Below are positions 35,630-46,759 of a stretch of DNA of 64,000 nucleotides, one piece after another; positions within the stretch are counted from its first letter, which is position 1; each line of letters starts with the position of its first letter. Location: assembly GCA_021397845.1 (NCBI GenBank), contig CM038039.1:9603731-9667730 (forward strand), in the 5' to 3' direction. A program made the position numbers and the translations under genes. Below the pieces are notes generated by a model. The model ran no database searches. It was given only the letters and a program-made list of their open reading frames with translations, and was not told the DNA's origin. The stretch comes from Areca catechu. Taxonomy: Eukaryota > Streptophyta > Magnoliopsida > Arecales > Arecaceae.

Positions 35630-36966
35630 TTTCCCTGTGGGAAAAACTTGACTCCGTCGAGTCAAGATCAGCGGGGGGCTTTGATGAACAACATCCAAAG
35701 ACTTTGCTATGAAATCTGTGGCATTGAGAATCATGCAACTTTAAAAAGCATGCAGCTTTGAAATTGATGCAGCTTTGAGATTGGTGCAGCTTTGAGAATC
35801 GCGTAGAACGTGAAGTCAACAACAGGGAGGGCAATGCTTTCATGTTCATGCGGCTTCTTCTTCTCTATGGATTGAAACCAGCGAATAGGGGAGGCTCGCA
35901 GAGGGGCTCTCTAGTGTCGGTGCTAGGCGGAGGATAGTCCGATAGGGTGGTGGTGGTCATGGTGTAGTCGACGGCGGCTGGCGATGGCAGCAGGGAGGAA
36001 GACGATGGCACAGGCGACAACGGCGTTCGACAGCATCAATTGCAGGGAAGAGAGTTTTGTTTTTTGAAGGTGCTGTCCGACAAGGCAGCGCTGGAGAGAC
36101 CGTGGAATGGATGGTGATGGTCTTGGCGGCCATAGATGACAGTGGATGAAAGACTCGGCAGCGGTGGATCCAACGAGATCTGATCGGCGTCGATGGCGGT
36201 TGGAACAATAGAAGTGGATGGCGGTGTAGAAGAAGGCGAGATCAAGGGTGCAGGCACCAGCCAGGATCTCGTCGATGAGGGCCTTGGCCTGGGAGAAGTG
36301 ATGGCTGGAGATGACTCCGGGCGAAGGGGCGTCGGGCTCGGAGATGGGGAGGCATCACGGGCATGGGCGGCACAGATGCAGGGAGAGGAGGGCGTGGTTC
36401 CGTCGACTTGGGCTCTCCAATCGGTGTCGGGCATCATGGCAATAGGGATGATTGGGTTCGTCGGTGTCTGGAAAATCTAGCGGTAAGGGTTCATGGGGGG
36501 AAGATCCAGCAGAGATCCAGTGGAGACGCAGCGGTCGAACATCATGGCAGCAGGTTGGTGGGATGGGCGGCATGGTGGTTCGGTGGTGCAAGGAGAGCAA
36601 AGGACAGAGGGATCGGCACAATGGAGGGGCAGAGAATGAAGGTGGTTCTCTGATCGGTTTGGTGGAGATCAGATGGGGGTTTCCCATGCAGAAGGATGGA
36701 AAGGAGGGAGGAAGGAGGCGGCCATGGAACGTGATGGTCAGGCGATGGTGGTTCCTCCTTGGATTCGATGAATCAGGACGGCGGCATAGGCACGAAGGAG
36801 AAGGCACGGGCAACGGCTGTTTCATTCGGTTGCAGGTGATGGAGACGGGAGTCATCACGAGAGAGGAGGTCGAGGATAGTGTCTTCCTAGGGGGCGGATT
36901 GTTGGAAGGGGAAACAGTGATGGGGAATGGGGTGATTCAGGAAAATAAAATATACCATGATCCTCT
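35630..36966 (-). other. GC-rich interior of the LARD-like element
   Basis: From about 35850 to 36940 the DNA is GC-rich and purine-biased on the plus strand (ggtggcgg, gatggcagc). Long open frames exist on both strands: 195 codons plus at 36452-37039 and 167 codons minus at 36355-36858. They are Gly- or Pro/Ser-rich without a domain, and the plus-strand one runs into the LTR. They are probably not genes. A captured host fragment is possible but I cannot name one. Confidence 0.5.
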
Positions 36967-36979
36967 AGCTCTGATACAA
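36967..36979 (-). other. LARD-like element primer-binding site
   Basis: tagctctgataca is the reverse complement of TGTATCAGAGCTA, a tRNA-iMet-type site one base from consensus, two bases from the right LTR. Confidence 0.75.
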
Positions 36980-36981
36980 TT

Positions 36982-37652
36982 TGATATGGGACAGATAAGG
37001 GATAGGATCATTGGTGAGCCTAGAAATAACCTAGATTAGGGTACCACTATATATATTTTTTAATTTTATTTTTCTAGGATGGTGGCGAAGGAATAATGGA
37101 GATGGAAGGTAGGAAAATCTGGACTTTCATAGACTTTGAGACTCATACTAATAAAGAGACCTCTCACCTCTAGGGCATTCCACCCACCTTGATACTTGGA
37201 AGCGTTAGGGTGAATCTCAAAGGATATGGGGGATAAAGAAGATAGAATCAAGGAAGGAAATAACTAGACATGACCTATCATCATGTCCTGGGATTGGGCC
37301 TCACACCCTCTCCTTATGGAGCGAAAGAAAAGAATTACTCTTTTCTAAAAAGACTCATTTTTTATTTACCAAACTATATTTTTACAAAGGACTAAGGATG
37401 GTATTTATAGACCTTTCCAATTCTCATTTGAATTTGAATACAAGATAAAAAGATAAGGATGGTTCAAATTCAAATACAAGATAGGATAAGATAAGGCCTA
37501 TCCACATCTTAATCCTAACCAATCAAATCCTAAATCAAATTTCAAAACAATCAATCCTAACCAACTAATTTTTTTTGAATTTGACTTTATTGAAATCCAT
37601 GCCATTCCAAGATCCATGCTGCTTCGGGATCAGTGCTGTGATGTCCCCATCA
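36982..37652 (-). repeat. LARD-like element 5' LTR
   Basis: Matches the left LTR across its full 670 bp with moderate divergence (for example tgatgtggga versus tgatatggga). Confidence 0.85.
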
Positions 37653-37690
37653 TTAAGGAAGGTGAGGAGCTATATTTATATCTAGCAGCA
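37653..37690 (+). pseudogene. Tat/Ogre-like gypsy RNase H, resumed piece
   Basis: KEGEELYLYLAA (37655-37690) continues the RNase H frame broken at 34959; gypsy RNase H commonly reads EGEEL-LYLAVS here. It ends after about 36 bp where the Copia-4 LTR begins. Confidence 0.75.
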
Positions 37691-39409
37691 TGAAGGGAAA
37701 AAGCAAAGGAAAGCAAGCATGCAAGGCAGAAACATGGTATTTTAAAATTATTTTAAAATATGTAGCGGAAGGCTCGGTAGATAGATCAAAATGATCTACC
37801 GATCTGCCTACAACAGGACCTAGTATAACAATATAGCATGCTATAAAACATCAACAGCAAGAGTCATAGGTATAAAGGTACTTTACCGCTATACCTTAAA
37901 GGTGGAGGTAGTGAAAAGCTCTCAAGCCACACATGCGTCTGGCCTCTATGAGTAGTTCATACCAGGGTTCGACTCTGATCAACTCTCTCGGAGTGCTAGC
38001 TCCTTGGGATCCTTCAGGTCGATCTTCTTCTTCTCGAAAGACAAGGAGGAGAGGTGGAAACCTTCCTAACTAGCTCTCTTCCCAAGACCTAGCTTGGGTG
38101 CTAGGTATTCTCACACCTAATCCCAAATCCTCACAAAGTCCCTTTTTTTTTCTAGTTCTTCAACCAACCAGCAGCCCCTAAAATAACCTTTATTTATAGA
38201 GGCAGCCATGAGAGGGAGAAAGAGGAAAGAGAAGTGATTGGGGAAGAAGGTCAAGGGCCATACCAAATGGGTCCAAGCTAAAAAGGCAAGTATGACCATC
38301 ATACCATGAAAGCCTGGAGCCAAAAATGCCCATAATTCGAAATTCGAATTCAAAATTCGAAGTCAAAACCTTCTCAAAAAACTTTCTAGAATTTTACTCA
38401 TCAGTCAAGTGTCGACACTTCGAACATGGTCAATCACATTGACCTCCAGTGATGGCAAATGATTCTTAATCGCCAATCAGCCTTTAGATCAGATAGAAAT
38501 CCCTATAGTGTGTGACCCCATAGGTTCGAGCACTAAGTCAATAGCACCAGAACACTTCCAGTACCAGTTAAAGTCCTCATCTAGCAATGATACCCAACAT
38601 CCGGATAGGTCGAAGATTGCAGAGCAACTTACAAGAACTTCTGGCATATGATTATCGCATAATTCATTCCTTTGACCTCATAATGCTCAGGATGACATAG
38701 GATTTGACTACCAACCCTAATTTGGCTCATCCAGATTGTGTCTCAACTTTACAAGTTCTATGACTCTTCACAAGAACTACCCTGGCCAAGGTTTTGCTAA
38801 ATTGAGACATAGCGAGTCATTAACTCCAAACTATTTGGAGGGGTTAATTCCATCTTGGTCCACCACCGCTCCACAAGTACTTGACTGTACCCAAAAATCT
38901 TTTATCACTATATTAGAAATCCAGGTAATCTGGCACCGAAGTACAGTGAGTTGCTTGTAACCTACCATGATGATCTCAAGTCTAAGGGACACATATACCC
39001 ATATCCCTTTGCGAACAATCCTTTGGCAGAAGGGAGCTTCGCTGATGGTTACGTTCAGTGAGATGTCACACATTTCACTTATATGTCACATCAGTGTCAC
39101 CACACTCTTTGATCAAGAGGACAACCAACCAATGTGAGATACAACAACCTATACTTGATACATCGTCATCTTATAACAATGTATCCTTTAGTTATGAACC
39201 AGTTCAAGAACTACTTGATATATCCTCTCTATATCAAATATAATGTAATTCTAAGAACTCCATCATACAAGAGTTCTTTTTAGAAAAATGTACATGTGAT
39301 GAACAGTCAAAAGAATAACTTTTATTCATTTAAAAATTCATATACAATTACAAAATTAGCATAACTGTCTACAGCCTAGACGATTGGCTTTGGGACACAA
39401 TTTCCAACA
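37691..39409 (-). repeat. Copia-4 3' LTR (1,719 bp)
   Basis: Minus-strand start TGTTGGAAATTG is preceded by the polypurine tract AAGTGGGAG (39411-39419 region), and the end CCCTTCA borders gypsy RNase H sequence at 37690. The partner LTR is missing, so edges rest on TG...CA and context. Confidence 0.7.
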
Positions 39410-39439
39410 ACTCCCACTTGGACTAAAGCTAATCGGTAC

Positions 39440-41046
39440 AGAATCTTATTTTCATTTAGAACTATCGAGCTCTTGAATTTCGACGACTTTAGTGAAGGGA
39501 TCAGCCAAATTCTCCTTTCCATTGATCTTCTGAAAGTCGATGTCATCTCGTTTCACAATCTCTTATAGAAGGTGATAGCACCATAGAATGTGCTTTATAC
39601 GGTGATGTGACTTCGGCTCTTTGGCTTGAGCAATTGCTTTAGTGCTGTCACAATATACCGGAATAGGACCATCCAGGAAAGGTGCCACTCCCAGCTTGCC
39701 AAGAAACTTCTGCAACCACACAGCTTCTTTCGCCGCATCCGATGCTGCAATGTATTCTGCTTCGCATACTGAGTCTGCCATAGTAGGTTACTTGAAACTT
39801 TTCCAGCAGATCGCTCCTCCATTTAGGATAAAGATAAATCCTAATACACTCTTACTATCATCCTATCTGACTGGAAATTAGAGTCAGTATATCCCATAAA
39901 TTTCAAGTCAGGTTCTCCATAAATCAGCCATTAGTCCTTAGTATTTTGCAAATATTTAAGGATGGTATTTACCACTTTCTAATGAGCTTCACTTGGATCA
40001 GACTGGTATGTGCTCACCATGCTTAGTGAGTATAACATGTTTGGTCTAGTACACGTCATGGCGTATATGATAGAACCCACTGTCGAAGCATATGGGATTC
40101 TAGTTATACGCTCTCTCTCCTAAGGAGTTGTCGCATAATACCTTTTGGAGAGAGCAATTCCAGTGCCTATCGGGAGATAGCCTTTCTTAAAATTTTTCAT
40201 GCTGAACCGTTTCAGCATAGTATCGATGTACATAGACTGGAACAGTCCCAGAAGCCTCTTAGATCTATCTCTATAGATCTTCGTACCCAGTATGTAAGAG
40301 GCTTCACCCAATTCCTTCATAGAGAACTGAGATGACAACCAGACCTTTATTCCTTGCAGTGCTGGGATGTCATTCCCGATTAAGAGAATGTCATCCATAT
40401 ACAACTCAAGGAATATAATTACACAACCATTAGTCCATTTGTAAATGCAAGGCTCTTCTTCATTCCTAATGAAGCCATATGACTTAATACACTTATTAAA
40501 TCGCATGTTCCAACTCTGTGATGCTTGCTTCAGTCCATAGATGGACTTTTGAAGCTTGCACACCTTTGACTCATCTATGGATGTGAACCCTTCATGTTAT
40601 ATCATGTACATCTCTTCTAGCTCACCATTCAAGAAAGCTATTCGGACATCCATTTGCTAGATTTTATAGTCAAAGTGTGCCGCTAAATCAAGCATGATCC
40701 GAATGGATTTGAGTATTGCTACAGGAAAGAACATCTCATCATAGTCAATTCCATAACGTTGATGATACCCCTTGGCAGCCAGACGGGCTTTATAGGTCTC
40801 TACCTGCCTGTTTGAGTCCCTTTTTCTTTTGAAAATTCATTTATACCCAATGAATTTTATCCCTTTAGGTGGATCAACCAATGTCCATACATTGTTAATT
40901 TTCATGGACTCCATTTCGGATTTCATGGCTCCTAGTCTTTTCTCAGAGTCAAACCTCTGCATCGCATCCATATAGGTGATCGGATCCTCATTATTCTCAT
41001 CGAGTTCAATGGGATCCCGTCCCGGACCAAGAAACCATAGTATCTG
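39440..41046 (-). pseudogene. Copia-4 reverse transcriptase and RNase H
   Basis: RT begins near 41040 with GFLVRDG, then after a frame change NNEDPITYMDAMQRFDSEKR, NNVWTLVDPPKG and KARLAAKGYHQRYGIDYDEM. The main open segment (40120-40563) has VCKLQKSIYGLKQASQSWNM and the active site LYMDDILLIGND, with both Asp of YxDD kept. RNase H near 39563-39880 has ADSVCEAEYIAASDAAKEAV, with catalytic Glu, and VYCDSTKAIAQAKEP with Asp. In the family these make and process cDNA. Several internal stops show decay. Confidence 0.85.
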
Positions 41047-41051
41047 TCCGG

Positions 41052-42527
41052 TGATGGGGACATCAGGTCAACCCTATTTCACTATGGATCCTTAAGTTTT
41101 GAGTCCCTTAGCCATGATTCAAATTTTATATTTGAGTCCAATAATCTAGCTATGTTAGCCATTTGAGTTCTATATTTGGGCCTTGAGTTTTATTTTTTAG
41201 GCCTTGTTATACTTGAGTCCTATATTTAGAGTCGACTCATACCATTAGGGTTTATAAGTCAAGTTTTGGGTTATGTTCAGCTTAGTTAAGCTTAGTCGTT
41301 CAAGTCAGCTCATTGTTAGTCTTTAGTCATTTTGGTCTTATTATATCATTTTGGATCTTATGTCAATTTGAGTCCTATAGTTTTGTTCAAGTCCTATGTT
41401 GAGTCCAGTCTAGTTCAGTAAGAAGAAGACTTAAGACATTGATGGATCTCAGCCAGGATAAAAATTTGACAACTTCAAGGAGTTCCAGTCATACTTAAAT
41501 GTGCCACCTTGGAGTGCATGAGAAGGACCTTGAAGATCATCATCCTTAAAGACCAGATAACAGCATCAGCCTACCAGGAAGAAGGAAAATCGAAGAAATC
41601 CTAAAGTCTGCCCGGGATTGAAGTGGGCCACCCAAAGCCCAATGCTCTTCATGAATTAGGTGCCCCACCTTATGGTCACCCTCCATATGGCGCCCCTCTT
41701 ATGGTTACCTCCCTTGGCGCCCAATCCAATAAGGAGAAGAAGAGAGAGAGTATCAGCCCAATTAGGAGAGGACACTTCCATGTATTTGAGTGGAAAAAGG
41801 ATTCTTAGGGTTTTACATGTATACTATTTCTTGGAGCCCAAGTTTTGTATGCCTATATAAAGGCCCCCCTCTCATGTATATTTTATGTTACTGAATATGA
41901 AAAATTTCTTGAGTTCTTCTCAACTTTCTGTATGAATTCTATGTGAATTTCTGTGTGATTAAGGAGGGTATTTGTGTGATCCCTCAGGGTTTCTGTGTGA
42001 TCCCTGCACCCTGCCTCCAAGCCGCCAGCCTTCTTCATCTCTTGGTCGCCTCCCTCAAACCTCTTCCCCTTCTTCTTCTTTCAGCCATCTAGCCTATTTT
42101 TTCTTATTTTTTCTAACCCTTGTTAGGTAATTTACAGGTCCCTCAGTTTTCACAAATCCAGGATTCCAATCGGCAAGCTTTTAGGCCATCGGATTGAAAG
42201 CCCGAATCCGCATGATCGATAGCTTTATTTTCCAAGCCGCATCCGAGAGTGCAGAGCAAACTCTTCATGGATTGATCTCCAAATCTCCATCAGGTACACC
42301 CCTAGACTCCTTTGGTAGTGGTATTGTAGAAGAGCTAGTCCTACCGGGGCTTCTTAGCCTTAACGGTCATGTTTCTTCATTTTTAGGATTTATTTCTGCA
42401 TGCCTGTGCTTCAGATTTTTTATAGAATACCTTACTTAATATCTTGGCTTGAAATTTAGGATACAAACTCCTAACTTAATATCTAATCACAGAAAAATAA
42501 CTAGCATGCATAAATAGTCCCGCATCA
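41052..42527 (+). mobile_element. Solo LTR inserted in Copia-4
   Basis: The unit starts TGATGGGGACATC and ends CGCATCA. It is flanked by perfect 5-bp duplications TCCGG (41047-41051 and 42528-42532). Removing it and one TCCGG restores the copia frame RVPSRPDRYYGFLVRDG. No interior or partner LTR is present, so the element was reduced to one LTR by recombination. It shares its first 13 bases with the LARD-like LTR. Confidence 0.9.
41854..41861 (+). promoter_or_regulatory. TATA box of the solo LTR
   Basis: tatataaa, about 800 bp into the LTR, is preceded by GC-containing sequence and followed by a C-rich stretch (ggcccccctctc), the usual look of an LTR core promoter. Activity cannot be judged from sequence. 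Confidence 0.5.
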
Positions 42528-42532
42528 TCCGG

Positions 42533-43676
42533 TCGACTTGGGACCCTATCGAATCTCCTTAATGGTTCCTGTATGGGCTTAGGGTGTGATCTAATCACAA
42601 CCGGTTCTATGTTATCCCTTAAGTGTGTCGATTCTTCTACTTGTTGAACTTCACTAAGTTTGATTTTAGCGGCTACAGTTCCTTCACCAAAGAACTCCTT
42701 TTCCAAAAGGATAGCCCTAAGACTAACGAACAACTTTTGTTCCTTAGCCAAGTTGAAGTGATACCCCTTAGACTCTTTTGGATACCCAACAAATAGGCAC
42801 CGATCAGATCTAGGTCCAAGTTTGTTCATTTCCAAATATTTTACATAAGCCGGGCAACCCCAGATCCGAAGGTATGAGAGTGTCGGCTTACGTCCAGTCC
42901 ATATCTTATATGGGATTTTGCTAACATACTTACTCGGAGTCCTATTCAAAAGGTAACAGGCTGATTCGAGAGCATATCCCCAAAAGGATAGCGACAGAGA
43001 AGCAAAGTCCATCATGGACCGAACTATGTCTAACAGGATTCGATTCCTCCTTTCAGACACTCTATTTAATTGAGATATCCCTGGAAGTGTCCACTGAGAG
43101 AGAATCCCATTCTCCTCGAGATATGTCAGAAACTCATCGAAAAAGGTATTCACCACCTCGATCTGATCAAAGGATTTTGATACACCTTCCAATTTATTTT
43201 TCTACTTCACTACGATATCGTTTGAACATTTCAAATGATTCAGATTTAAGTCTCTTCAAGAAGACAACCATACCTCAAAAGGTTGTCTGTAAACATAATG
43301 AAATAACTGTACCCACTTCTAGCACTAATATTCATGGGTTTGCATACATCAGTATGTACCAGACTTAGAATCTCTTTGGCTCGTTCACCTTTTCTAGTAA
43401 AAGGTGACTTTATCATCTTTCCAAGAAGACAGGACTCATAGGTTGGTAGTGAACCATTTTCACTAAAATCGAGAGACCCTCGATTATCAATCTATAATTT
43501 ATCATGTTCTTGTTAATATGACCTAGCCTACAATGCCACAGGTATGCATCGCTGACATTATCTATCCTAAGACATTTGCTAGACGTGTACATTATACTAA
43601 TAGTCACGATAGTACATAAATGCCATTGTTCATATGTCCAATCATCACTACAGAACCATTCTAAATGATTTTCCAA
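42533..43676 (-). pseudogene. Copia-4 integrase
   Basis: The pre-integrase zinc-finger part (43413-43676) reads DAYLWHCRLGHINKNMINYR. The core and tail (42533-43192) have FDQIEVVNTFFDEFLTYLEE, VSERRNRILLDIVRSMMDFA with the catalytic Glu, and LNRTPSKYVSKIPYKIWTGR, CPAYVKYLEMNKLGPR and RCLFVGYPKESKGYHF. Ten or so stops and shifts lie between the two parts. The apparent tail after VPSRPD is solo-LTR sequence, not integrase. Confidence 0.85.
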
Positions 43677-43959
43677 ATGTGATTCTTTATTGATAGTTCA
43701 TAACCATACATGGCCAATTAGCCTACATAAATGACATTTAAGATAAAAGATGGACAATAATGACACTCATTCAAAATGATTGTACAGGACTCGAAAACTA
43801 GTTTGAGAACTCCTAATGCCAGGACTGGAACTTAGCTTCCATTTTCCATGTTCAAGAATCTCTCATCGTCCTCAAATCTTCTACTAACTTGAAGTCCCTA
43901 CAAAGAATTGCAAATATGAATTGGACTTCCTGTATCCAATACCTAGTTAGTAGTATCAC

Positions 43960-44518
43960 AAATAGAGAAATTACAAGGTATTATCATATAAATACCTAGT
44001 CCAGTACCGTCCTACTGCTTTCTCTTCTTGGACCTGTTCGGGTCAAGGGACGCAATGTAAAGAGGACAGTTCCTCTTCTAATGACCCTGCTTTTTGTAGA
44101 AGAAGCACTCCGCATGGCTCTTATCAGCCTTCACCATTTTGGCCTAACTGGGTCTAGAAGTATTATGCACCTTTTTTTCTTTATTTTTCTTTTTTCCCTT
44201 TCTTAAAGGGACGATGCGCTGTCGAAGATCCTTCCACTAGATTTACCATCCCTTTATTCAGTTGGTGGTCTTTCTCATAAGTCTATAATAATCCCAATAG
44301 ACCGTGGTAGTTAACTGCATGCTTATTCATTCTATAATGATCGAGAAAATCTAGATAGGAAGAGGGCAGGGAATTCAGAATCGCATCCTTCCTAAGCTAT
44401 TCATGCAAGGGATATCTGAGCTTGCCCAGGCGCTCAATCATCTCGATCATATACAGTATATGATAAGTGACTGTAGCCCCATCATGCATTTGCGCATTGT
44501 AGATAGCATCCTTGTGTG
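43960..44518 (-). pseudogene. Copia-4 gag remnant
   Basis: From right to left on the minus strand: IYNAQMHDGATVTYHILYMI, EMIERLGKLRYPLHE, NSLPSSYLDFLDHYRMNKHA, a basic linker, then a nucleocapsid knuckle ECFFYKKQGH-KRNC with Tyr for the second Cys and a stop in the middle. The capsid N-terminus is missing, so the element was cut at about 44518. Confidence 0.75.
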
Positions 44519-44640
44519 TATCTTTATCCATAGAAAGTTTGGATTTTCAGTTATTATTTTTCTTATCCAATATACCAACATAAAAAACTTGCCCATTTTT
44601 GCTTACTTTATTTTAAATATTCTTTTTTGTGGAACCATAG

Positions 44641-44735
44641 GCATGCAAGTAGTCTAGAAAATAAAAGAGTTGATCTCTTTGATGGTCTTGGTGGTGGAGA
44701 TGGGATTGGTGATGAAAATGCTATGTTAGCATCAA
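44641..44735 (+). pseudogene. Exon-like fragment resembling a plant SNARE (NPSN11-like)
   Basis: The segment reads HASSLENKRVDLFDGLGG, then GDGIGDENAMLAS. It is preceded by an AG acceptor (ccatag at 44635-44640) and followed by a GTAAG donor at 44736. The wording NKRVDLFDG...ENxxLAS is the linker before the SNARE motif in novel plant SNAREs such as NPSN11 (membrane fusion at the cell plate). A second acceptor at 44851-44852 would add NPEEMRRCQEEIRAPG and a stop in matching phase, but that part does not resemble NPSN. Only one exon is seen between transposons, so this is probably a gene fragment or a gene broken by insertions. Recognition is from memory, without alignment. Confidence 0.45.
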
Positions 44736-45334
44736 GTAAGTTCTTTTGTTACCTTGGCATAAAATATACTTGCCTGTATATGTAATTACATTTAAGCTAT
44801 TTAAAATCGATATGAAAATAAGTTTAACTCTTGCATTGTTTATTGTTTACAGATCCAGAAGAAATGAGAAGATGCCAGGAGGAGATCAGGGCGCCAGGTG
44901 TTCCTTTTCTCTCCAACTTGTTGCCTGGAAGGAGAAATTAAATTACAGAATTCCGTTTGCTCTTATGAAAGATGTAAATTTATTATTTTAAAAAAAAATT
45001 GATGAAAGATTCACTGCACCTTTTATTTTTAAACTGCATTTCATCGTAATAGTTCATACATTATCATTTTTACTGGTGTACAAACAGGTCAAAGACCACT
45101 CTTGTTTTTCATGCTTTGTTACTGGCTATGGTTACTAACTTTATCATCCATATTGATATTTCAAGAGATAGTTTTATATATCTCTTTATTTGTTTGTTAT
45201 TAACCAATAACACTTATCCCTTTAAGTTTGATTAGATATTAAATGGTCATATTTAAACTTAAATAGGTATGTGTAAATATTATTCCATTTAAAAATTTGT
45301 ACATGTATGGATGACTAAATGGTGTGAATCTTTG
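44736..45334. other. Intron-like or intergenic DNA before the Athila element
   Basis: AT-rich sequence after the SNARE-like exon with one further splice-like acceptor (44851-44852). Its last five bases, ctttg (45330-45334), are the left target duplication of the Athila element. Confidence 0.45.
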
Positions 45335-46759
45335 TGACACGTGTTCAGCAAGCATACCGGTCGTGCAAGTAATACAGGGTAGTAACCCAATGTCGTCCTC
45401 TAGGATCAGAGACAATCACCCAAATTATAATACCTACTTATACTGTTTGGACAATTGATTTCAAGTAAAAATATATTAAATAGAAAATTAAACAAAATAT
45501 CAAACTAAGATGGCAACAAACTTTCAGGAAGAGACAAAATCTAGAATAGCTAAGGCGTCGGGAATTTAACCAAATTGATGTGATAATTTCTTCTGAATAT
45601 GCTAATTTGATTTTCTAGTTTTACAAGCCAGCAGGTTTTCTTATTGATTAATGCACTTTCGTTCAAATTACATTAATCCTATCCAAAATTATTAATCATG
45701 GTGGTTAAGATGTGATTTAAATAATTCAGATGCATTAAATTTTTACAATCCTAATCACTGCATAGATTAGTCCTAGTAATTCAGGTAGGATTTAAATCTA
45801 TGGATTTTTTTTACTTTTCAACCTAGAAATTTAATAGATCAATTAAACTCTAAATAAAATTCATTGAGGAATTAATCAAATCTCCCAAAGCATAACGATC
45901 ACAAAAGAAATCTCAAGTAAAAGAAGGAAATCAAACTAACCATTGAAATCCACAATCACCACATCAGTTAAATCCCTAAGTCTTAGCTAAGAAGAAATTA
46001 GTTGCACATATTTGGATTGAAAACAAAATAAAGATAGGGAGAATACAAATCGAATAAAATCATGCAATCTTTGATTTCTTCCCTGCGTCCATGCAATCTC
46101 TGCTTTTTTTACTTGTCCTGCGTCCGCACATTTTCACAATGGACTGGAACCCGGGGCGAGCGAGACCGAGCCCTCTGTTGCTCTGTTTTTTCTTCTGAGC
46201 ATCCCTTGGGCTTTCTGCTATTGTTCTCTTTTACTTCCGTGCATCTGTGTGTTTTTCTTTCTTCTGTGTCCGCTTACTCCATGCCGCTGGCTTCCTTGCA
46301 TCCACTGGCTCTATTTTTATTCCCACGAATCTTGCTCTGGATTTCCACGCGTCGCTCCTCTTTCCTTCACGTTACTTTTACTTTTTTTTTCCTTCATGTT
46401 TTTTTTTTACTCCACGTTGCCTCTCTACTCCACCTTTTCACGTTGCTTTTTACTTCCTTTTTCACGTTCCACTGTTTCTCCACCTCACGTCCCTTTTACT
46501 CCATGTTTCTTTTTTTTCCAACGTGTTTTCCTCATGCATTTTTTTCTTCTTCTTTTTGTTTCTGTCCAATCCCGTTTTCTTCTCCGCCTGTTCCTCCTTT
46601 TGTTCCGCTTTCTACTTTCGAAACTCTCCTAGCATGCATACCTGAAACAAATAAAATAATTAAGCATAAATAGGTTGCAAATGCTACTAACTTAATAATA
46701 ATTCACCAAATTTCTATACAATTAAGACCCAAATATTTCTATATAAATTGCATTTATCA
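45335..46759 (-). repeat. Athila 3' LTR (1,425 bp)
   Basis: Matches 53487-54886 end to end. It includes a pyrimidine-rich stretch (46060-46620) whose long open frames are compositional, since ctttttt and ctccac repeats avoid stops in three frames. Confidence 0.9.

Larger units (their letters stand above)
34960..37652 (-). mobile_element. LARD-like non-autonomous LTR element nested in gypsy pol
   Basis: Two direct repeats, TGATG...CATCA (34960-35629 and 36982-37652), flank a 1.35-kb interior with no gag or pol. A primer-binding site inside the right LTR shows minus orientation. The flanks ctaaa (34955-34959) and ttaag (37653-37657) fit a decayed 5-bp target duplication. The interrupted gypsy frame reads ...SKPK on the left and K-EGEELYLYL on the right, which confirms the insertion. 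Confidence 0.85.
37691..44518 (-). mobile_element. Copia-4: copia element, 5'-truncated, split by a solo LTR
   Basis: A 3' LTR (37691-39409) is followed on the minus strand by RNase H, RT, integrase and part of gag, the copia order read right to left. No 5' LTR is seen: gag similarity ends near 44518 in unrelated DNA. A 1.48-kb solo LTR sits between RT and integrase. Several stops are present, but large stretches are readable. Confidence 0.85.

Noticed and set aside
36355..37039. 195-codon plus and 167-codon minus frames in the LARD-like interior as genes
   Set aside because: Both strands are open over the same GC-rich low-complexity DNA, composition is Gly or Pro/Ser-biased with no domain, and the plus frame continues into the LTR.
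42476..42527. C-terminal extension of the Copia-4 integrase (DAGLFMHASYFSVIRY)
   Set aside because: These codons belong to the solo LTR; the true reading passes from RVPSRPD to RYYGFLV on the other side of the insertion.
46062..46673. 203-codon plus-strand frame rich in Phe, Ser and Leu as a membrane protein
   Set aside because: It lies inside the Athila LTR in a pyrimidine-rich stretch, runs opposite to the element, is open in three frames, and recurs in the other LTR at 54216-54898 with different lengths.
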